From Streptomyces chartreusis NRRL 3882 (lineage in GTDB: Bacteria; Actinomycetota; Actinomycetes; Streptomycetales; Streptomycetaceae): a stretch of 64,000 nucleotides of DNA. The position numbers and the translations under genes are program-made. The notes beneath the pieces were generated by a model. That model had not been told where the DNA came from and did no database searches. It saw only the letters and a program-made list of their open reading frames with translations. Positions 25,280-35,478 of the stretch are shown in pieces (the stretch's first letter is position 1; each line of letters starts with the position of its first letter). Location: positions 7,659,001-7,723,000 of the forward strand of contig NZ_LT963352.1 in the NCBI RefSeq assembly GCF_900236475.1, in the 5' to 3' direction.

Positions 25280-25753
25280 TCACCTCACGCGTCCGTACCA
25301 GACGCTCTTGGTCCAGATCTTCTGCAGCCGCACCACGTCCCCGCTCTTGGGGGCGTGCCAGAGCTTGTTTTTACCCGCGTAGATACCGACGTGGTACACG
25401 CTGCTGCCCGAGTGGAAGAACACCAGGTCTCCGGCTTTGCGGTTCTTGGCGGAGATGTGGCGCGTCTTGTTGTACTGCTGGGCGGCCGTGCGGGGGAGCT
25501 TCTTGCCCGCCTTCTTGAACGAGTACAGCGTGAGACCCGAGCAGTCGAACCTGTGCGGGCCGGTGGCCCCGTACTTGTAGGGCGATCCCTTCTTCGAGGC
25601 CGCTATCTGGAGTGCCTTGGTCGCCGGTGTGGCTGCCGCCGCCTCGGAGGAGAAGCCGGGAGCCACGATCGAGCCGCCCACGGCGGCGATGGTGAGGGCC
25701 GAGGCCGTACCGGCCCGGACCATGAGCGACGGGACACGATTGAGCGCAGTCAT
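25280..25753 (-). CDS. Secreted NlpC/P60-family peptidoglycan hydrolase
   Basis: A 157-residue exported protein. Residues 1-40 form a signal peptide (hydrophobic ASALTIAAVGGSIVAP, cleaved after the AAAA stretch), followed by an NlpC/P60 domain with the catalytic Cys in HRFDCSGLTLYSFK, the His in SSVYHVGIYAG and a third polar residue at LWHAPKSGD. It probably cleaves cell-wall peptide stems. The ATG at 25753 has GAAGGG 6 nt upstream. The 5' leader carries a c-di-AMP riboswitch, which fits control of wall hydrolases in Streptomyces. Confidence 0.92.
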   Translation of the reverse strand: MTALNRVPSLMVRAGTASALTIAAVGGSIVAPGFSSEAAAATPATKALQIAASKKGSPYKYGATGPHRFDCSGLTLYSFKKAGKKLPRTAAQQYNKTRHISAKNRKAGDLVFFHSGSSVYHVGIYAGKNKLWHAPKSGDVVRLQKIWTKSVWYGRVR

Positions 25754-25767
25754 GCGCAACCCTTCGT

Positions 25768-25925
25768 CAGCCGCCTGTGAAGGATGACCTGTCGGATTCG
25801 GGCTGGCGAAGTTGCCCGGCCGCTGACGCGGCTTCACCCCAAGGGCTGCTCGGACCCGGTCATGGCGTGACCGTCCCGGCGACCCGTCGTGCTTGGGTCC
25901 TCCACTCCTGCCGATCCACTCCTGT
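25768..25925 (-). promoter_or_regulatory. ydaO/yuaA-type c-di-AMP riboswitch
   Basis: The leader of the NlpC/P60 gene contains the conserved pieces of this riboswitch in order: GGAGGACCCAAGC, CCCTTGGGGTGAAGCC and then CCCGAATCCGACAGGTCA, followed by CACAGGCG, ending 15 nt before the start codon. The class binds cyclic di-AMP, and in actinobacteria it lies before resuscitation-promoting factor and NlpC/P60 wall hydrolase genes. Binding normally reduces expression. The edges are approximate. Confidence 0.85.
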
Positions 25926-25935
25926 CGACCGGTCA

Positions 25936-25991
25936 TCCGGGCGGCGGCAGGACTCGGCGTCCGCCCGGACCGCCCCGCCGCTGCGGCGGGG
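25936..25991. other. Two GC-rich hairpins upstream of the riboswitch
   Basis: TCCGGGCGG and CCGCCCGGA (16-nt spacer, 25936-25969) are followed by CCCCGCCG-CTG-CGGCGGGG (25973-25991). Both are perfect. They lie just 5' of the riboswitch in the same leader or promoter region. Confidence 0.45.
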
Positions 25992-26304
25992 GCTTGTCGT
26001 CAGACGGGATCTTGGCTCATGGTTGTCCCGAAATCCCAACGGAACCGGGGATTTGTGTTGTTACTCACCACTCACCCGTTCGGGTGGACACGTCTGTGTT
26101 CGAGCCACGGTCCACAGGCCCACTGGCCGTCGGACCAGCGATGGAATGTCCCATTCCGCCCTTCGGTCACGCGCGTTGCGCAACTGTGAGGGCCCGAAAA
26201 AAGGACTCTCGTCTACTCCGAACAGGGGTACGTCGTTCGGCCCGTTTCGACTCAGGCCCGGGCGCTCCGTCGACAGGGCGGGTGTCCGGGCCGGTGAGGC
26301 GGCG
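25992..26304. other. Non-coding stretch, promoter region of the NlpC/P60 leader
   Basis: No frame here has the codon bias of the neighbours. It holds a patch of lower GC (26030-26065) and the inverted repeat CACCCG-TT-CGGGTG at 26073-26086. It probably contains the promoter of the riboswitch transcript; nothing else is seen. Confidence 0.4.
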
Positions 26305-26613
26305 TCAACTGACGGACTCGGGGGGCAGGGTGACGCGGGCCGTGCGCCGCTCGCCGTCCAGCACCCGCAGTGCCCGGCCGAGGGTGCCGGCGTGCAGCTC
26401 CGTCTCGCCCCGCTGGTGCATCAGCGTCAGTGCGTCACGCAGCGCGGTCGCCTTGCCGACCAGGGCCTGGGCGGCGCGCAGTCCGCGATAGGTGTCGCCG
26501 GGCAGCGCCGGGTTGATCCGGCCGAGCAGATCGACGACCTCCAGGTAACGGTCGATCAACTCCGCCTCGGCGCGTGTCAGCGCGGGCAGCGGCGGCAGTT
26601 CGGGTGGGAGCAC
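26305..26613 (-). CDS. Small hypothetical protein downstream of clpP-like gene
   Basis: A 102-residue, mostly helical, charged protein (LTRAEAELIDRYLEVVDLLG, then LVGKATALRDALTLMHQRGE). It has no signal, membrane segment or motif I recognise. It begins 7 bp after the ClpP-like gene stop on the same strand and has strong third-position GC, so it is probably a real cotranscribed gene. It may act with the ClpP paralogue, but that is only inferred from position. Confidence 0.6.
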   Translation of the reverse strand: MLPPELPPLPALTRAEAELIDRYLEVVDLLGRINPALPGDTYRGLRAAQALVGKATALRDALTLMHQRGETELHAGTLGRALRVLDGERRTARVTLPPESVS

Positions 26614-26620
26614 CGGCGGC

Positions 26621-27256
26621 TCACTCTCCGGTCGGCGGGGCCAGGGTGGCCTTGCGGTTGGGGATGATCCGGTCCACCAGGCCGTACTCCACCGCCTCCT
26701 GGGCGGTGAGGACCTTGTCGCGCTCGATGTCCGCGCTCACCTGCTCCCGGGTGCGCCCCGTGTGCCGTGCGAGCATCTCCTCCATGCGGGTCCGGATGCG
26801 TGTCAACTCGTCGGCCTGGATCGCCAGATCGCTGGCCTGTCCGCGGACCGGCTCGGGCAGGGCGGGCTGATGGATCACCACCCGCGCGTCCGGCAGCACG
26901 GATCGCTTGCCGGGCGTGCCCGCCGCCAGCAGCACCGAAGCGGCCGCGCCGGCCTGGCCCAGGCAGGTCGTCACCACGTCGCAGGCGACGTACTGCATCG
27001 TGTCGTAGATGGCCGACATGGCGTGGAAGGTGCCGCCGGGGGAGTTGATGTAGAGCGAGATGTCACGGTCGGGGGCCTGGTGCTCGAGGTACATGAACTG
27101 GGCCATCACGTCGTTCGCCGAGGTCTCGTCCACCGGCGTCCCGAGGAAGACGATCCGCTCCTCCAGCAGCTTCGAGTACGGATCCATCGACCGTTGTCCG
27201 GACGCCGTGCGTTCGGTGAACTCGGGCAGCACGTAACGGGCGGACGGTCGGGTCAT
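26621..27256 (-). CDS. ClpP-like protease subunit lacking the catalytic serine
   Basis: A 211-residue ClpP homologue. YINSPGGTFHAMSAIYDTMQ, DARVVIHQP (catalytic His) and ERDKVLTAQEAVEYGLVD (catalytic Asp) are all standard. The nucleophile motif, GQAAS in active ClpPs, reads GQAGA, so residue 104 is Ala; the only nearby Ser is 107. The spacing to the His matches E. coli ClpP exactly, so this is a true substitution. It may be a ClpR-like inactive ring subunit that needs partner ClpPs. GAGGAGGGGG precedes the ATG. The upstream region is AT-rich and palindromic. Confidence 0.9.
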   Translation of the reverse strand: MTRPSARYVLPEFTERTASGQRSMDPYSKLLEERIVFLGTPVDETSANDVMAQFMYLEHQAPDRDISLYINSPGGTFHAMSAIYDTMQYVACDVVTTCLGQAGAAASVLLAAGTPGKRSVLPDARVVIHQPALPEPVRGQASDLAIQADELTRIRTRMEEMLARHTGRTREQVSADIERDKVLTAQEAVEYGLVDRIIPNRKATLAPPTGE

Positions 27257-27293
27257 GGCGACCCCCTCCTCGCGGGCAGAGCCGTCTCCGGCG

Positions 27294-27330
27294 ACAGCTG
27301 TGTCTGTAAAAAATGTACAGGACGTACTTT
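27294..27330. promoter_or_regulatory. Palindromic, AT-rich promoter region of the clpP-like gene
   Basis: ACAGCTGT (27294-27301) is a perfect palindrome. AAATGTAC and GTACTTT (27311-27330) form an inverted repeat with a 5-bp gap. Together they lie 40-75 bp upstream of the ATG in the least GC-rich patch around, and are candidate operators for regulation of this clpP gene. Confidence 0.35.
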
Positions 27331-27386
27331 TCAGAATGGAGGCAGATCGTGGGGGCGGGTAGATCACGCCGCGGTGCGCCGGGCCC

Positions 27387-27585
27387 GTGGTGCAGCGTCA
27401 GCAGATCAAGAAGCTGCCGTTGCGCGAGAGGATCGCGGCGGCGCGACGGCTGGCCGAAGGGCTGGACCCCGAGCTGCCGGACGCGCCGGTGACGCGGGAG
27501 CGTTTCCGTGTGGAGGTTCAGGAGAACATCGACACGGCCGGCTTCCATGACCAAGATCCTCAGCGGCAAGCGGGCGATCAAGTAG
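27387..27585 (+). pseudogene. Probable frameshifted small gene
   Basis: From GTG at 27387 the frame reads VVQRQQIKKLPLRERIAAAR and on with strong third-position GC until about 27543. There the bias leaves this frame and passes to another that reads MTKILSGKRAIK and stops at 27585. That pattern suggests one small gene of about 65 codons broken by a frameshift, or two overlapping short frames. No family is recognised. No good ribosome site is present. Confidence 0.35.
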
Positions 27586-27715
27586 GGCCGCACCCACGCA
27601 TGCACCATGAGGCCCGGGCCAGAGCCGTGGCTCACCACCTGGAGGTCAACCGCACTGCGGCCTGGGGGACGTGACAGAAAGTCCGTGTTGATCTCATGGG
27701 CCAGGGCCTCGGACA

Positions 27716-27790
27716 TCATGTCTCGACGGACACGGACAGCGCGAGCAGGCGTTCGGCGGCCTCGACCAGCTCACGGGCCCCGTGGGTGAG
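27716..27790 (-). pseudogene. C-terminal gene remnant
   Basis: A 24-codon stretch LTHGARELVEAAERLLALSV ending SVET and a stop has good codon bias but is preceded in frame by a stop codon. It looks like the last piece of a deleted gene. With the frameshifted frame at 27387 it marks 27370-27870 as decayed sequence; no intact gene is visible in those 500 bp. Confidence 0.25.
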
Positions 27791-27864
27791 TCACCGGTCA
27801 AACCCGCCTCTGACCTGCGGTTTTTATGGTCTCTATGGATCCCACGGACGTCATGGACGCCGCG

Positions 27865-27870
27865 TAGGCT
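27865..27870 (+). promoter_or_regulatory. -10 box of the phd-like gene
   Basis: TAGGCT lies 6 nt before the ATG at 27877. This fits a leaderless actinobacterial promoter; no ribosome site precedes the gene. Confidence 0.5.
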
Positions 27871-27876
27871 AGGGGC

Positions 27877-28164
27877 ATGGCCTACGAGATTCCGGTGACG
27901 CAAGCCAGGGCTGAGCTCGCCGACCTGATCAACCGCGTGGTGTACGGCGGCGAGCGCGTCGTCGTCACCCGGCACGGGAAGCCCCTCGTCGCCCTCGTCT
28001 CAGCCGATGACCTGCGGCGGCTCGACGAGACCCAGGAGCTCGTGGAGCCCGCGGAGGAGCAGGTGATCAGCGCGGTCTCCACGGTCCGCGATGTCGCGTC
28101 CGCTCCTCGCGAACGGCAGCGGTTCGGGATCGCGGCGGAGCACCGGGGGGCCGACCCGGCGTAG
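27877..28164 (+). CDS. Phd/YefM-family antitoxin, orphan
   Basis: A 95-residue protein whose first 55 residues are a typical Phd/YefM fold (MAYEIPVTQARAELADLINR, VVYGGERVVVTRHGKPLVALVS, ADDLRRLDE). The C-terminal half, which would bind a toxin, continues VEPAEEQVISAVSTVRDVAS. No RelE-, YoeB-, Doc- or PIN-type toxin gene follows; the next gene is ureA. It may act with a distant toxin or alone as a regulator. It seems to be translated from a leaderless transcript. Confidence 0.85.
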   Translation: MAYEIPVTQARAELADLINRVVYGGERVVVTRHGKPLVALVSADDLRRLDETQELVEPAEEQVISAVSTVRDVASAPRERQRFGIAAEHRGADPA

Positions 28165-28243
28165 TCTCCGCGCCCGGAGCACGCGCCCGCTCGCCGGCCC
28201 GAACGAGCACGGCCCGGTTAACGTGCCTGAAACCCGGTCCAAC

Positions 28244-28249
28244 TAGCCT
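28244..28249 (+). promoter_or_regulatory. Possible -10 box of the urease operon
   Basis: TAGCCT lies 82 bp upstream of ureA. TTAACG at 28218-28223 is the best -35, but the 20-bp spacing is longer than usual. Confidence 0.3.
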
Positions 28250-28331
28250 GCCGCCACGCCACCAGGGCTTTTCCCCGGGGCTGCGGCAACCGGGCCCCGC
28301 ACGGTCCGGAGCGAGGACTGTGAGGTGGGAC

Positions 28332-28634
<303 letters not shown>

Positions 28635-28645
28635 GAGAGGCCTCG

Positions 28646-28949
28646 ATGACCCCCGGAGAGATCCTCTTCGCCGACGACCCGATTGTCTACAACGAGGGCC
28701 GCGACGTCACCCGGCTCACCGTCCTCAACGCCGCCGACCGGCCCGTACAGGTCGGCTCCCACTACCACTTCGCCGAGGCCAACCCCGGTCTGGAGTTCGA
28801 CCGCGCCGCCGCGCGCGGCAAGCGGCTGAACGTCGCCGCCGGCACGGCCGTGCGCTTCGAACCCGGGATCCCCGTCGACGTCGAACTCGTACCGCTGACC
28901 GGCGCCCGCGTCGTGCCCGGTCTGCGCGGGGAGACCGGAGGTGCCCTCG

Positions 28950-28957
<8 letters not shown>
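28646..28957 (+). CDS. ureB: Urease beta subunit
   Basis: A 103-residue beta subunit. It begins MTPGEILFADDPIVYNEGRD and has the conserved RPVQVGSHYHFAEANPGLEFDR and RLNVAAGTAVRFEPG. The start is 11 bp after ureA and the stop lies inside ureC (8-bp overlap). It assembles with UreA and UreC into the apoenzyme. Confidence 0.95.
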
Positions 28958-30671
<1,714 letters not shown>

Positions 30672-30681
30672 GGACGTCCTG

Positions 30682-31356
30682 ATGTCACGTGCGGCACTGC
30701 TCGTCCTGGCCGACGGCCGCTTCCCCGCCGGCGGCCACGCCCATTCCGGCGGGGCGGAGGCGGCGGTCAAGGCCGGGCGAATCAGCGGGGCGGCGAGCCT
30801 GGCGGACTTCTGCCGGGGGCGCCTGCACACGGCCGGTTCGGTCGCGGCGGCCCTTTCGGCGGCTGCCGCGCTGGGGATCGACCCCGTCATGCTGGACCGT
30901 GCCGCGGACGCCCGTACGCCCTCGCCCGCGCTGCGGGTCGCCGCGCGCAAGCTGGGGCGGCAGCTGATGCGGGCCGCCCGGGCGACCTGGCCGTCCGCCG
31001 AGCTGGACGCCCTGGCCCGGGAGTTCCCCAAGGGCGCCCATCAGCCGGTGGTACTCGGGCTGGCGGCGCGGGCGGCCGGGCTGGGGCCGGTCGACGCGGC
31101 GTACTGCGCGGCGTACGAGAGCGTGAGCGGGCCCGCCACGGCGACGGTGCGGTTGCTGAGTCTGGATCCCTTCGACGCGACGGGGGTGCTGGCCCGGCTG
31201 GCGCCGGAGGTGGACCGCGTCGTGGACCGGGCGGTGCAGGCGGCACGGAGGGTGGTCGACGAGGGGGTCGACGCGCTGCCGGCGGGGTCGGCGCCGCTGC
31301 TCGAGATCGGGGCGGAGGTGCACGCGGCCTGGCCCGTGCGGCTCTTCGCCTCATAG
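30682..31356 (+). CDS. ureF: Urease accessory protein UreF
   Basis: A 224-residue accessory protein that acts with UreD and UreG to load nickel into urease. Family features are LLVLADGRFPAGGHAHSGGAE at the start, HQPVVLGLAARAAG in the middle and TATVRLLSLDPFDATGVLARLAP near the end. It starts 10 bp after ureC. Confidence 0.9.
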   Translation: MSRAALLVLADGRFPAGGHAHSGGAEAAVKAGRISGAASLADFCRGRLHTAGSVAAALSAAAALGIDPVMLDRAADARTPSPALRVAARKLGRQLMRAARATWPSAELDALAREFPKGAHQPVVLGLAARAAGLGPVDAAYCAAYESVSGPATATVRLLSLDPFDATGVLARLAPEVDRVVDRAVQAARRVVDEGVDALPAGSAPLLEIGAEVHAAWPVRLFAS

Positions 31357-31423
31357 GCAATCGATCAATCCCTTTCCCCCACCACCACTCGAATCAGTCG
31401 GACAAGAACGCGGGAGCCGCCCG

Positions 31424-32109
<686 letters not shown>

Positions 32110-32113
<4 letters not shown>

Positions 32114-32874
32114 ACAGCGCCGGGGTGCGGTCCGTGGCGAGGATCGTCGCCCGGGACGACGGCCGGGGCGGAACCGCCCTGCCGCTGCTGGAGAGCGACG
32201 GACCGCTTGCGCTGCGGCGCACCCGGGCGAGCGGTGCCGAGGCGCGGGTCATGCTGGTCGGAGCGATGAGCGGGCCGCTCGGCGGTGACCACTTCACCGT
32301 GCGAGCCCGGGTGGAGGAGGGGGCGCGGCTGTCCGTCGGCTCGGCCGCCGCCACCATCGCCCTGCCGGGGCAGGCCAAGGGAGAGGCCCGCTACGACGTC
32401 CGGCTCGACGTTGCCGACCAGGCCGAACTGCACTGGCTGCCCGAGCAGTTGATCTCCGCACAGGACAGCGACCTGTACGTCACGACCCGCGTCGAACTCG
32501 CCGCCACGGCCCGGCTCGTGCTGCGTGAGGAGCAGGTGCTCGGACGGGCCGGTGAAGAGCCCGGGCGGCTGACGAGCCGGCTGACCGTGCGGGTCGCCGG
32601 GCAGGTCCTGCTCGACCAGGAACTGGCCTGCGGGCCCGGCGCGCCGGGCGGCTGGGACGGCCCCGCGGTGCTCGGGGGGCACCGGTCGGTCGGTCAACTC
32701 CTCATTGTGCGGCCGGAGTTCGCCGCCGAGCCGGTGCCGGCCCGGGCACTCGGGGAAGGGGCCTCGGTGGTCCCGCTCGCCGGTCCCGCCGCCCTGGTGA
32801 CCGCCGTGGCACCGGACGCGCTGCGGCTGCGGCGGCTGCTGGACGAGGCGCTGGCGTCTCTCGCGGAGACCTAG
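32110..32874 (+). CDS. ureD: Urease accessory protein UreD (UreH)
   Basis: A 254-residue scaffold protein of the nickel insertion complex. Recognisable segments are LRRTRASGAEARVMLVGAMSG, GARLSVGSAAATIALPG, LHWLPEQLISAQDSDLYV and the LVLREEQVLGRAGEEPGRL turn. GTG at 32110 overlaps the ureG stop as GTGA; an in-frame ATG at 32095 is an alternative. It ends the ure operon and converges on the next gene, 8 bp away. Confidence 0.88.
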
Positions 32875-32882
32875 ACGTCCGC

Positions 32883-33908
32883 TCAGGCCCCGAACGAGGC
32901 GTCCTCCGCCGCATAGTCGAACAGGTCGGGATAGGCCCTGGCGAGCGTCGGGAACGCCTCCTGCCAGTCCTGCCCGGACAGCCGGCGGGTGAGCCAGTCG
33001 ATCGTCTCCGGCAGGCTCTCGGCGTAGGACACGACCGGCCGGTAGCCCAACTCCCGTTCCGCCGCGGTCATGTCGAAGACCACCGGCAGCTCCACCGACC
33101 AGGGCGAGCTGCCCACGGACGGCGAGGGCGGCGCCCCGTCCACCAGGACGGTCTCCGTCTCCACTCCCATCACCGCGTCCACCGCAGACCCGATCTCGGC
33201 CACCGTCGGCGGCTGCGGATCGCAGGCGTTGAGCACGCGCGAGCCGGGCCGGGCGGCCGCCAGCCGGATCAGTTCGGCGATGTTGCGGGCGGCCGACGTG
33301 TGGAAGCGGCTCTCGCCCCGGTGGGCGAGCACCCTCCTGCGCCGGCCGTCGAGGTTCCGTTTCACGAAGTACAGCTCGCGGGGGAGCGGGCTGTGGGGAC
33401 CGTGGATCGCGGCCGGGCGCAGCAGGGTCGTGGGCAACCGGTCGCCCGCCGCGACGAGTTCGCTCTCCAGGGCGGCCTTGCCGGTGCTGTACGTGGCGTC
33501 CCCCGGCGGGACCGTCGGCTGGTCCTCCCGCACGGGCACGGGGTACTGCGGGAAGCCGCCCGGCTCGCTCATCGTGTCGAAGCCGCGACCCGTGCCGTCC
33601 TCGTACACCGTCACCGTCGACACGACCACGGCCGAGCCGATGCGGTCGGCCAGCCCGGTCAACTGCCGGGCGTGCCGGGCACCGTAGGCGACGATGTCGA
33701 CCACGAGGTCGCAGCCGCCGCCGATCAGCGAGCCGAGCGCCGCGTCGTCCTCGCGGTCCAGCCGCACCGCCCGTACCTCGGCGGGCCAGCTCTCGTCCCG
33801 TGCCCCGCCGCGCGACGCGGCCGTCACCTCCCAGCCGTCCCGCGCCAGCGCCTCCACCGCCGGCCGTCCGATCTGCCCGCCGGCCCCGATCACCACAGCA
33901 CGTCTCAT
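32883..33908 (-). CDS. NAD-dependent epimerase/dehydratase-family protein
   Basis: A 341-residue short-chain reductase of the extended type. It begins MRRAVVIGAGGQIGRPAVEAL, a glycine-rich dinucleotide motif, and has VVVSTVTVYE and the YSTGK catalytic-type Tyr-x-x-x-Lys (about residue 150). The C-terminal half is variable. It could act on a nucleotide sugar or an isoprenoid-like substrate; no partner genes help. It is convergent with ureD. The open frame extends upstream through the next gene but ATG at 33908 fits the Rossmann start. Confidence 0.85.
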   Translation of the reverse strand: MRRAVVIGAGGQIGRPAVEALARDGWEVTAASRGGARDESWPAEVRAVRLDREDDAALGSLIGGGCDLVVDIVAYGARHARQLTGLADRIGSAVVVSTVTVYEDGTGRGFDTMSEPGGFPQYPVPVREDQPTVPPGDATYSTGKAALESELVAAGDRLPTTLLRPAAIHGPHSPLPRELYFVKRNLDGRRRRVLAHRGESRFHTSAARNIAELIRLAAARPGSRVLNACDPQPPTVAEIGSAVDAVMGVETETVLVDGAPPSPSVGSSPWSVELPVVFDMTAAERELGYRPVVSYAESLPETIDWLTRRLSGQDWQEAFPTLARAYPDLFDYAAEDASFGA

Positions 33909-33967
33909 CCCTCGACCGTAGATCGCCGGTCCGGCCGGGGAGGCGGCTTCTGCCGACAGCAGACACC

Positions 33968-34687
33968 TCAACTGAGCGGCAAGCGCGGGAACTTCCGCTC
34001 CTTCGCGGCGGCGGCCTCCTCGGCCTTCACGACGGCCGCGTACTGGTCGACGTACTCCTGCTCGGACAGGGAGAGGATCGCGTACATGATCTCGTCGGTG
34101 ACGGCGCGCAGGATGGCCTTCTCGTTCTCCATGCCGGCGTAGCGCGAGAAGTCGAGGGGCTTGCCGAAGCGGATCACGACGGGGTGGATGTTGGGGATGA
34201 CCTTGCCGGGGGGCTGGGCCTCGAAGGTGCCGATCATCGCGCAGGGGATGACCGGGACACCGGCCTTGAGGGCCATGACCGCGACGCCGACCTTGCCCTT
34301 GTAGAGCCGGCCGTCGTGCGAGCGCGTGCCCTCCGGGTAGATGCCGAGCAACTCGTCCTTGCCCAGCACGCCGAGGCCTTCGCGGATCGCGGCCTGCCCG
34401 GCGTCCTTGCCGGAGCGGTCGACGGGGATCTGCCCGGCGCTGCGGAAGAACGACGCCGTCAGCCGGCCCTTGATGCCGGGGCCCGTGAAGTACTCGGCCT
34501 TGGCGAGGAAGGTGATGCGCCGCTTGAGGACCGCGGGCATCAGGAAGTGGTCCGAGAAGGACAGGTGATTGCCGGCGATGATGGCGGCGCCCTCCGAAGG
34601 AACGTGCTCCAGGCCTTCTATTCGAGGCCGGAACACCAGTCTCAGCAGCGGTCCCAGCAGCACGTATTTCAGCAGGTAGTAGAACAA
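33968..34687 (-). CDS. Lysophospholipid acyltransferase (PlsC-like)
   Basis: A 239-residue membrane-associated acyltransferase that probably makes phosphatidic acid from 1-acyl-glycerol-3-phosphate. The catalytic NHLSFSD (His-x4-Asp) is near residue 40 and the phosphate-binding YPEGTRSHDG near 117. It starts at TTG (LFYYLLKYVLLGPLLRLVF, a membrane helix) with GAGGAG 8 nt upstream. The 59-bp gap to the epimerase gene suggests cotranscription. A perfect TetR-type palindrome lies about 140 bp upstream. Confidence 0.88.
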   Translation of the reverse strand: MFYYLLKYVLLGPLLRLVFRPRIEGLEHVPSEGAAIIAGNHLSFSDHFLMPAVLKRRITFLAKAEYFTGPGIKGRLTASFFRSAGQIPVDRSGKDAGQAAIREGLGVLGKDELLGIYPEGTRSHDGRLYKGKVGVAVMALKAGVPVIPCAMIGTFEAQPPGKVIPNIHPVVIRFGKPLDFSRYAGMENEKAILRAVTDEIMYAILSLSEQEYVDQYAAVVKAEEAAAAKERKFPRLPLS

Positions 34688-34828
34688 AGCGGGCGCTCCT
34701 CGACTCTTGCGGTGGACTCAACCGCCGCGTTCCAGCAGGTCAACCGGCATGTCGTGGGGTGCCAGTGTAGGTGCAGGCATGGCCACCGGGCACCTCGTGG
34801 GACCGGACCCGGCCGATCTTTTGCCGAT

Positions 34829-34845
34829 TGACTGACGGTCAGTCA
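34829..34845. promoter_or_regulatory. 17-bp palindrome, TetR-type operator
   Basis: TGACTGAC-G-GTCAGTCA is a perfect inverted repeat of the kind bound by TetR-family repressors. It lies in the 320-bp non-coding region between the acyltransferase gene (start 34687, minus) and the RpiB-like gene (35008, plus). No tetR gene is within 18 kb in this window on either side. Confidence 0.55.
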
Positions 34846-34994
34846 GAGAGGTGCATCCGGTGGTGCTCGTGCGGCTGGGGAGGACCGCGGGACCAGCGTG
34901 CTGCTCCATGCGGGTGACCGGCAAGCCGAACGGCCTGCCTGGCGGGATACGAGGGGGTGCCTGGCCAGCCGCTGGTTCTTGCGGCCCCGCCGAG

Positions 34995-35000
34995 TAGTCT
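34995..35000 (+). promoter_or_regulatory. -10 box of the RpiB-like gene
   Basis: TAGTCT lies 7 nt before the ATG at 35008, consistent with a leaderless transcript; no -35 box stands out. Apart from this and the 34829 palindrome, nothing is seen in 34688-35007. Confidence 0.45.
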
Positions 35001-35007
35001 GCGAAGC

Positions 35008-35463
35008 ATGCGGATCTCTGTTTCCTCGGACATGGACGAGCCCGTCGCCCGCTCCCTCGTGGCCGCGCTGCGCGAGAGAGGGCACGAGGTGCGCCCGCAC
35101 GGCGCGCTGCGCCCCGGGGACGACCCCCAATGGGCGGTGTGCTCCCAGGCCGCGGCCCGCGAGGTCGCCGACGGGACGGCCGACCAGGCCGTGGTGTGCT
35201 GCTGGACCGGCACCGGCGCCTCGATCGCCGCGAACAAGGTGCCCGGCGTCCGGGCCGCCCTGTGCACGGACGCCTACACGGCCGACGGGGCCCGCCGCTG
35301 GAACGACGCCAACGTCCTCGCGCTCAGCCTGCGGCTCACCTCCGAGCCGCTGCTGAAGGAGATCCTCGACGCGTGGTTCGCCGGCGAGCCCAGCACGGAC
35401 GCCGAGGACCGGCAGAACGTGGACCGCGTCCGGCTGCTCGATCACGGCAACACCCGCCGCTGA
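35008..35463 (+). CDS. RpiB/LacAB-like sugar-phosphate isomerase family protein
   Basis: A 151-residue member of the RpiB fold family: VVCCWTGTGASIAANKVPGV (catalytic-type Cys and anion loop), RAALCTDAYTADGARRWNDA and NVLALSLRL. Two features differ from ribose-5-phosphate isomerase B. The N-terminal SDHAG becomes SDMDEP and the usual His before NDANVL is Trp. The substrate is therefore doubtful and may not be ribose 5-phosphate. It converges on a phosphatase gene, 15 bp away. Confidence 0.8.
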   Translation: MRISVSSDMDEPVARSLVAALRERGHEVRPHGALRPGDDPQWAVCSQAAAREVADGTADQAVVCCWTGTGASIAANKVPGVRAALCTDAYTADGARRWNDANVLALSLRLTSEPLLKEILDAWFAGEPSTDAEDRQNVDRVRLLDHGNTRR

Positions 35464-35478
35464 GCCGGTCGCCCCGGC

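Noticed and set aside
25889..26491. A 200-codon plus-strand frame upstream of the small gene at 26305
   Set aside because: Codon bias is poor, there is no ribosome site, and it crosses the riboswitch leader; treated as non-coding.
26305..27256. Reading the ClpP Ser107 as the displaced catalytic serine
   Set aside because: The spacing from residue 104 to the His equals that in E. coli ClpP, so Ser107 is out of register by three residues; it is noted but not claimed as the nucleophile.
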